Assembly (NCBI GenBank): GCA_036278835.1
Contig: DASUKH010000126.1
Span: forward strand, 1-11,765
DNA: 11,765 bases
Direction: 5' to 3'
DNA from: DATARH01 sp036278835
Lineage (GTDB): Bacteria > Pseudomonadota > Alphaproteobacteria > ATCC43930 > CGMCC-115725
The position numbers and the translations under genes were made by a program. The number at the start of each line of letters is the position of its first letter. The first letter of the stretch is position 1. Below are positions 7,139-11,765 of this stretch, piece after piece. The notes beneath the pieces are model-generated. The model saw nothing but the letters and a program-made list of their open reading frames with translations. It made no database searches and had not been told where the DNA came from.

Positions 7139-8211
7139 GCCTCGATATCGCCTTTTTCGGGTCGAGCCTCGTATCGGCCTATTGGAACGGCGCCGCCACC
7201 TATTACCGGGGGATCTTGCAGGCGCTGGCGGCGCGCGGCCACCGCATCGCCTTTTACGAACCCGATGCGTTCGACCGCCAGAGCCACCGCGACATCCCGG
7301 ACCCGGATTGGGCGCGGGTCGTGGTCTATCCGGCGAGCGCGGACGGGATCGAAGGCGCGCTCGAGGCGGCGCGCGGCGCCGACCTGCTGGTCAAGGCGAG
7401 CGGAGTCGGGGTGTTCGACGCCCTGCTCGAAGCGCACATCCCGGAAATGCGGCGGCCGGGGGCGCTCGCCGCGTTCTGGGATGTCGATGCGCCGGCGACC
7501 CTCGACCGCCTCCGATCCGACCCGGAAGACCCGTTTCGCGCGATGATCCCGCGCTACGATCTGGTGCTGACCTATGGCGGCGGCCCGCCGGTGATCGCCG
7601 GCTATACGCGGCTGGGGGCGCGCCAGTGCGTGCCGATCTATAACGGCCTCGACCCGGCGACCCATCATCCGGCCGCGCCCGACCCGCGCTTTCGCTGTGA
7701 TCTCGGCCTTGTCGCCAACCGACTGCCCGACCGCGAGCGGCGCATCGACGAGTATTTCCTTGCCGTTGCCGCCGAGCTGCCGGACCGCACGTTTGTGCTG
7801 GCGGGGGCCGGCTGGGACGACAAGAAGATGCCCGCCAATGTGCGCTATGTCGGCCACCTCTATACCGCCGACCACAACACCTTCAATGCTTCGGCCCTGG
7901 CGGTGCTGAACGTCAGCCGCGACAGCATGGCGTCCTGCGGCTTCAGCCCGGCGACCCGGGTGTTCGAGGCGGCCGGCGCCGGCGCCTGCCTGATCACCGA
8001 TTCCTGGGATGGCATCCAGATATTCTTCGAGCCGGCGCGGGAGATCCTGGTGGCCGCCAGCGGCCCGGCGGTTGCCGACCATCTCGCCCGGCTCGATCCG
8101 GCCGAAGCGCGCCGCATCGGCGAGCGTGCCCGCCTCCGCGCCCTCGCCGAACACACCTACGAATTGCGGGTGGCGCTGTTGGAGAGGGTGCTGGCGGGGC
8201 GACGGCCATGA
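7135..8211 (+). CDS. CgeB-type glycosyltransferase, second of four
   Basis: The protein has 358 residues. It starts with a hydrophobic strand (DIAFFGSSLVSA) followed by W17-N-G-A-A-T-Y-Y-R25, the shared N-terminal loop. Residues about 120-145 hold FWDVDAPATLDRL, which corresponds to FYDIDTPVTLAAL in the next protein. The donor-binding half contains GLVANRLPDRERRIDEYF, VLNVSRDSMASCGFSP and the signature TRVFEAAGAGACLITDSW (V276-F-E278), then FFEPAREILVA. The conserved order of these blocks with the next two genes shows that they are paralogues. Family membership predicts sugar transfer; the substrate is unknown. A retained LNVSRDSMAxxGFSP block suggests this enzyme is closer to the last two transferases than the gene before it. 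It overlaps both neighbours by ATGA (7135-7138, 8208-8211). Confidence 0.83.
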   Translation: MSLDIAFFGSSLVSAYWNGAATYYRGILQALAARGHRIAFYEPDAFDRQSHRDIPDPDWARVVVYPASADGIEGALEAARGADLLVKASGVGVFDALLEAHIPEMRRPGALAAFWDVDAPATLDRLRSDPEDPFRAMIPRYDLVLTYGGGPPVIAGYTRLGARQCVPIYNGLDPATHHPAAPDPRFRCDLGLVANRLPDRERRIDEYFLAVAAELPDRTFVLAGAGWDDKKMPANVRYVGHLYTADHNTFNASALAVLNVSRDSMASCGFSPATRVFEAAGAGACLITDSWDGIQIFFEPAREILVAASGPAVADHLARLDPAEARRIGERARLRALAEHTYELRVALLERVLAGRRP

Positions 8212-9398
8212 TCGGCGCGCTGACCCCGCCGCCGCGGCGGCTGCGCATCATCATTCTCGGCCTGTCGATCACCTCGTCGTGGGGCAACGGCCACGCCACG
8301 ACCTATCGCAGCCTGATGCGGGCGCTGTGCCGGCGCGGCCACGAGGTCCTGTTTCTCGAATGCGACAAGCCGTGGTACCGCGCCCATCGCGACCTGCGTC
8401 ATCCGCCTTACGGGACGGTCGCGCTCTACGACCGGATCGGCCAGTTGCGGCGGCGCTGGGCGGGTGAGGTTCGCGACGCCGATCTCGTCGTCGTCGGCTC
8501 CTATGTGCCGGACGCGATCGCCGTCGCCGCCTGGGTGCGCGAGGTGTCGACCGGTCTCGTTGCGTTTTATGACATCGACACGCCGGTGACCCTCGCGGCG
8601 CTCGCCCAGGGGAATTGCGCCTATCTCGACAGAGCGGCGATCCCGCGCTTCGACCTGTACCTGTCGTTCACCGGCGGCCCCGCTCTGAACCTGATCGAGA
8701 GCCGCTACGGCGCGCGCGCCGCCCGCGCGCTTTATTGCGCGGTCGATCCCGACCGGCACCAACCGGTCGCCGCCGAGCCGCGCTGGGCGCTCGGTTATCT
8801 CGGGACCTACAGCAGCGACCGCCAGCCGAAGCTCGATGCGCTGCTCTGCGAACCGGCGCGGCATTCGCCTGACGCACGATTTGCCGTCGCCGGGCCGCTC
8901 TACCCGCCCGAACTGCGCTGGCCGGGCAATGTCGAGCGGATCGAGCATGTCGGCCCCGACGGCCACGCCCGGTTTTACGGGCGACAGCATTTCACCCTCA
9001 ACCTCACCCGTGCGGACATGGTGCGGCTCGGCTATTCGCCGAGCGTTCGTCTGTTCGAGGCGGCGGCGTGCGGCGTCCCGATCATCACCGATTGGTGGCC
9101 GGGGCTGGCAACGATCTTCGCACCGGGCAGCGAAATCCTGGTCGCCCGCGACGGCGGCGACGTGCTGCGGCTGCTGCGCGAAACGCCAGAAGTCGAACGG
9201 CTCGCACTGGCCGGGCGCGCGCGACGGCACGTGCTCGCAAACCATACGGCGGCGCACCGCGCCGCCCTGCTGGAGCGCTACGTCGAGGAGGCGGCCGCGC
9301 CGGCCTGCGCCGGCAACAATGCGGCACGGCCGGCGTTTTCGAGCGAGGAGGCCGGGGGCGACCCGCCGCGGCGGCTGGAAGCGGTGCCGCCGCAATGA
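8208..9398 (+). CDS. CgeB-type glycosyltransferase, third of four
   Basis: The protein has 396 residues. The N-terminal block GLSITSSWGNGHATTYRSL (18-36) is followed by FLECDKPWYRAHRDLR, and both recur in the next gene. The middle holds FYDIDTPVTLAALAQG and DLYLSFTGGPAL. The C-terminal domain has LGYLGTYSSDRQPKLDALL, LNLTRADMVRLGYSPSVR and the signature LFEAAACGVPIITDWWPG (L282-F-E284), then FAPGSEILVARDG. This is a clear CgeB/Glyco_trans_1_2 architecture, so a predicted glycosyltransferase. The last 35 or so residues (from about 360) are Ala/Pro/Glu-rich with no clear fold and are absent from the second transferase, so they may be a late extension. The gene overlaps its neighbours by ATGA at both ends. 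Its close similarity to the next gene points to tandem duplication. Confidence 0.85.
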   Translation: MIGALTPPPRRLRIIILGLSITSSWGNGHATTYRSLMRALCRRGHEVLFLECDKPWYRAHRDLRHPPYGTVALYDRIGQLRRRWAGEVRDADLVVVGSYVPDAIAVAAWVREVSTGLVAFYDIDTPVTLAALAQGNCAYLDRAAIPRFDLYLSFTGGPALNLIESRYGARAARALYCAVDPDRHQPVAAEPRWALGYLGTYSSDRQPKLDALLCEPARHSPDARFAVAGPLYPPELRWPGNVERIEHVGPDGHARFYGRQHFTLNLTRADMVRLGYSPSVRLFEAAACGVPIITDWWPGLATIFAPGSEILVARDGGDVLRLLRETPEVERLALAGRARRHVLANHTAAHRAALLERYVEEAAAPACAGNNAARPAFSSEEAGGDPPRRLEAVPPQ

Positions 9399-10558
9399 AG
9401 ATCGTCGTCTTCGGGTTATCGGTCAGTTCGGCGTGGGGCAACGGGCATGCCGTCCTGTGGCGGGCCTTGATCCGGGCGCTCGGCGCGCAGGGCCATCTTG
9501 TCGTGTTTTTCGAGCGCGACGTGCCATGGTACGCCCAGCACCGGGACCTCCGCGAGATCGACGGCGGCCGGCTGGTTCTTTATGACGAATGGAATACGAT
9601 CCTGCCCGCGGCGCGCCGCGAATTGCGCGATGCCGAGGCGGCGATCGTGACCTCGTATTGCCCCGATGGGATTGCCGCGACCGAACTGGTGCTCGAAGCG
9701 CCGGCATTGCACGTCTTTTACGACCTCGACACGCCGGTGACGCTGGCGCGGCTGGCGCAGGGCGAGCCGGTCGAGGCGATCGGGCCGCGCGGCCTTGCGT
9801 CGTTCGACCTCGCGCTGAGCTATACCGGCGGCGCCGCGCTGACGGCGTTGCGCGAGCGGCTCGGCGCCCGGTCTGTCGCGCCGCTCTACGGCAGCGTCGA
9901 TATCGCGCAGTACCGGCCGGCGCCGCCGCCCGGCGAGCCGCGCGCAGCGCTGTCCTATCTCGGCACCTATGCCGAAGACCGCCAGGACAAGCTCGCTGCC
10001 CTGATGCTCGAGCCGGCACGCCGGCGGCCGGATCGCCGCTTCATAATCGGCGGCGCGTTGTATCCGGCCGATTTCGCATGGTCCGACAACATCTTCTTCT
10101 GGCGGCACGTGGCGCCGTCCTACCACCCGCAATTCTACGCCGCGGCGCGCGCCACCCTCAACGTAACCCGCCGCTCGATGGCCGAGAGCGGCTGGTGCCC
10201 GTCGGGGCGGCTGTTCGAGGCGGCTTCCTGCGCCGCTCCCGTCCTCAGCGATTGGTGGGAAGGGCTGCCGTCGTTCTTCGAGCCGGGGAACGAGATCCTG
10301 GTCGTGCGCTCGACCGAGGATGTGCTGGCGGCGCTCGATCTGAGCGATGCCGAACTGACGCGGATCGGCGCCGCGGCGCGCGAACGTGCGCTCGCCGACC
10401 ACACCGCCGAGCGGCGCGCCGCCGAACTGGTGGAACTCATTTCCAACCCAAACCGTCATCCCGGCGAAGGCCGGGACCCACGGCTCAACCAACCGGATAT
10501 CGGAGCCATGGATTCCGGCCTTCGCCGGAATGACGAAAAGAACCATACGGAGGCGTGA
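9395..10558 (+). CDS. CgeB-type glycosyltransferase, fourth of four, with repeat-encoded C-terminal tail
   Basis: The protein has 387 residues. It repeats the blocks of the preceding gene: FGLSVSSAWGNGHAVLWRAL (6-25), FFERDVPWYAQHRDLR, FYDLDTPVTLARLAQG, ALSYLGTYAEDRQDKLAALM, LNVTRRSMAESGWCPSGR and LFEAASCAAPVLSDWWEG (L273-F-E275), then FFEPGNEILVVRS. The usual Gly of the CG[VI]P turn is Ala here (CAAP), a small departure. The enzyme proper ends about residue 350 (AAELVELIS). Residues 354-380 are encoded by the palindromic repeat at 10454-10535 and include HPGEGRDP and SGLRRND, peptides known to come from this repeat class. The original stop was probably lost when the repeat arrived. The start overlaps the previous stop by ATGA. 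The sugar donor is unknown. Confidence 0.85.
   Translation: MKIVVFGLSVSSAWGNGHAVLWRALIRALGAQGHLVVFFERDVPWYAQHRDLREIDGGRLVLYDEWNTILPAARRELRDAEAAIVTSYCPDGIAATELVLEAPALHVFYDLDTPVTLARLAQGEPVEAIGPRGLASFDLALSYTGGAALTALRERLGARSVAPLYGSVDIAQYRPAPPPGEPRAALSYLGTYAEDRQDKLAALMLEPARRRPDRRFIIGGALYPADFAWSDNIFFWRHVAPSYHPQFYAAARATLNVTRRSMAESGWCPSGRLFEAASCAAPVLSDWWEGLPSFFEPGNEILVVRSTEDVLAALDLSDAELTRIGAAARERALADHTAERRAAELVELISNPNRHPGEGRDPRLNQPDIGAMDSGLRRNDEKNHTEA
10454..10535. repeat. 82-nt double-hairpin palindromic repeat (REP-like) at the 3' end of the fourth CgeB-type gene
   Basis: The outer arms 10454-10480 and 10509-10535 are inverted copies matching at 24 of 27 positions. Each arm also folds on itself: CCCGGC/GCCGGG around GAAG (10460-10475) and TTCCGGC/GCCGGAA around CTTC (10513-10530). 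A 28-nt spacer separates the arms. CGTCATCCCGGCGAAGG and its partner are, from general knowledge, a widespread alphaproteobacterial repeat, normally between genes. Here the copy is fully open in the gene's frame and extends the protein. Confidence 0.9.
10549..10553 (+). promoter_or_regulatory. Strong Shine-Dalgarno that fixes the nucleotidyltransferase start
   Basis: GGAGG lies 7 nt before the ATG at 10561, an ideal distance. The in-frame GTG at 10555, which would give a GTGA overlap like two other junctions of the operon, lies only 1 nt after the motif and is therefore unlikely to be used. I did not find an equally good motif at the other starts of this operon. Confidence 0.75.
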
Positions 10559-10560
10559 GC

Positions 10561-11346
10561 ATGTGGGGGATCATTCCCGCCGCCGGCAACGGCACCCGCA
10601 TCCAGCCGCTCGCCTTCTCGAAGGAGTTGCTGCCCGTCGGCAGCCGCTTCGACGGCGATACCGAGCGGCCGCGCGCGGTCGGCGAATACCTGATCGACCG
10701 CATGCTAGAGGCCGGCGCCGACAAAATCTGCTTTGTCATCTCGCGGTGGAAATTCGACATCCTGCAATATTTCGGCGGCGAGATCGGCAGTCGGGCCGAT
10801 CGCCGTGCGGCGATCGTCTATGCGGTACAGCCGGAGCCGAAGGGATTGTGCGACGCGATCTTCCGCGCCCTGCCGCTGATCGAGGCGCAAGAGTCGGTGC
10901 TGGTCGGGCTGCCAGACACGATCTGGTTGCCGGAAGACGCCTTCGCGCGTCTGCCGGATGACCGGCTGGCCTTTCTGACCTTCCCGGTCGCGCGGCCGGA
11001 ATTGTTTGACGCGGTTGTCTCGGACCCGGCCGGCCGGGTGCGCGAGATCGAGGTGAAGCGCGAGGGCGCCCGCTCGAACTGGGTATGGGGCGCCTTCCGC
11101 ATGCCTGGCGCGGTGCTTCACGACCTCGCCCGGCTGTGGCAGGCGCGCGGCGAGGCGGACGAATATATCGGGACGCTGGTCAATGCCTGGCTGGCAGATG
11201 GCGGCGAGGCGGTCGCGGTGCCGGCGGGCCAAGCCTATGTCGATGTCGGCACCTTGGGCGGCTACCGCGAGGCGATGCGCCTCCTCGCCGGGCAGGGCGA
11301 TGCGCATCGGGTGGCGCCGCTGAACGCGGCGGCGAGGCGGCGGTGA
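10561..11346 (+). CDS. Sugar-1-phosphate nucleotidyltransferase (NTP_transferase family)
   Basis: The protein has 261 residues and is predicted to join a sugar 1-phosphate to a nucleoside triphosphate, giving an NDP-sugar and pyrophosphate. The signature PAAGNGTRIQPLAFSKELLPVG (6-27) contains the nucleotide-binding loop (G9-N-G-T-R13) and the conserved K21. GLPDTIW supplies D119, in the position where the family binds the metal ion. Late residues AYVDVGTLGGYREAM match the usual end of the catalytic domain. The fold and length resemble RfbA/GalU-type enzymes without a C-terminal hexapeptide-repeat domain; the nucleotide and sugar cannot be told. It would feed activated sugar to the two epimerases at the operon's start or directly to the transferases. 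The start is set by the GGAGG at 10549. The stop overlaps the methyltransferase by GTGA. Confidence 0.86.
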   Translation: MWGIIPAAGNGTRIQPLAFSKELLPVGSRFDGDTERPRAVGEYLIDRMLEAGADKICFVISRWKFDILQYFGGEIGSRADRRAAIVYAVQPEPKGLCDAIFRALPLIEAQESVLVGLPDTIWLPEDAFARLPDDRLAFLTFPVARPELFDAVVSDPAGRVREIEVKREGARSNWVWGAFRMPGAVLHDLARLWQARGEADEYIGTLVNAWLADGGEAVAVPAGQAYVDVGTLGGYREAMRLLAGQGDAHRVAPLNAAARRR

Positions 11347-11765
11347 CGGCATGGTCTTCCGCCGACCGCATCCGGCGCGAGGTCGAGGCGCTGGGGCCCT
11401 GGTTTCACAATCTCGATCTCGGCGGGGTCAGGACCGCGCCCGGGCATTTCCTTGGCGACTACCCGGCGGTCAAATGGCGCCGCTTCGCGCACGCGATCCC
11501 CGCCGACCTCAGCGGCCGTACCGTTCTCGACATCGGCTGCAATGCCGGGTTCTACGCCCTCGAAATGAAGCGACGCGGCGCCCTCCGGGTGCTCGGCATC
11601 GACCACGATGAGGGCTATCTCCGCCAGGCGCGATTTGCCGCCGAAATCAGCGGTCTCGACATCGAGTTCGCGCAGCTCTCCGTGTACGACGTCGGCGCGC
11701 TGGCCGAGCGCTTCGATCTCGTCCTGTTCCTTGGCGTGCTCTACCATTTGCGCCATCCGCTCCTG
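11343..11765 (+). CDS. CmoB-like SAM-dependent methyltransferase (3' end outside window)
   Basis: The frame opens at GTG 11343, overlapping the previous stop (GTGA), and stays open for 141 codons to the window edge. Motif I, VLDIGCNAGFYA (61-72), is followed by the acidic SAM-ribose-binding strand GIDHDEGYL and by FDLVLFLGVLYHLRHPLL near the end, which closely follows the core of the tRNA enzyme CmoB (LDVGCGSGYH and GVLYHRR). Compared with E. coli CmoB as I remember it, the N-terminal helical region is much shorter, and the lysine in RKGP (K91) that binds carboxy-SAM is L17 here (LGPW). This suggests a plain methyltransferase acting on the product of the operon rather than on tRNA. From memory it fits a methyltransferase family named after Rta_06860, linked to the 'rhizo-twelve' cluster; I have not checked this. 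Confidence 0.82.
   Translation, partial: MTAWSSADRIRREVEALGPWFHNLDLGGVRTAPGHFLGDYPAVKWRRFAHAIPADLSGRTVLDIGCNAGFYALEMKRRGALRVLGIDHDEGYLRQARFAAEISGLDIEFAQLSVYDVGALAERFDLVLFLGVLYHLRHPLL

Noticed and set aside
10454..10535. CRISPR repeat or transposon end
   Set aside because: There is a single inverted pair without an array, spacers, transposase or target duplication; its arms match a known dispersed palindromic repeat type.
10555..10557. GTG start with GTGA overlap for the nucleotidyltransferase
   Set aside because: The GGAGG ends only 1 nt before this GTG but 7 nt before the ATG at 10561, and the protein fold begins at that ATG.
1..11765. tRNA, rRNA, riboswitch or insertion sequence
   Set aside because: No cloverleaf-like sequence, ribosomal RNA segment, cobalamin-riboswitch-like leader or transposase was recognised on reading either strand, although weak structures could be missed without computation.

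Overview
The window is GC-rich, tightly packed and coded entirely on the + strand. It suggests an alphaproteobacterium, probably Rhodospirillales or a nearby order. The grounds are a DsbB-Coq7 gene pair, very high GC at third codon positions, and a palindromic repeat beginning CGTCATCCCGGCGAAGG that is typical of alphaproteobacterial genomes. The organism cannot be named from this sequence alone.

Region 1 (1-1221) is housekeeping. It holds the last 30 codons of an unidentified gene, then dsbB (periplasmic disulfide formation) and a coq7-type demethoxyubiquinone hydroxylase, which overlap by 4 nt. DsbB hands electrons to quinone and Coq7 makes ubiquinone, so the pair fits functionally.

Region 2 (1222-1402) is the only sizeable gap between genes. 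It is less GC-rich than its surroundings and is the likely place for the promoter of the next operon.

Region 3 (1403 to the right edge) is one long operon of nine genes and runs off the window. Most junctions are ATGA or GTGA overlaps. In order: two NAD-dependent nucleotide-sugar epimerases/dehydratases (one like dTDP-L-rhamnose 4-epimerase, one like CDP-tyvelose/paratose 2-epimerase); a B12-binding-type radical SAM enzyme; a GT4 glycosyltransferase; four consecutive CgeB-type glycosyltransferases; a sugar-1-phosphate nucleotidyltransferase; and a CmoB-like methyltransferase cut by the window end. Together these could activate a sugar, modify it as a nucleotide sugar, transfer several residues in order, and decorate the product by radical and methyl chemistry. 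That points to an unusual glycan or glycosylated metabolite. No flippase, polymerase, exporter or acceptor-priming enzyme is visible, so the final product and its location are unknown. From memory, the gene content resembles a cluster called 'rhizo-twelve' in protein family models, whose function has not been assigned as far as I know.

Two palindromic repeats have become part of coding sequence in this operon. One is an in-frame 47-nt hairpin inside the GT4 gene. The other is an 82-nt double hairpin that encodes the C-terminal tail of the last CgeB-type transferase. It lies just before the only textbook ribosome binding site I found in the operon.
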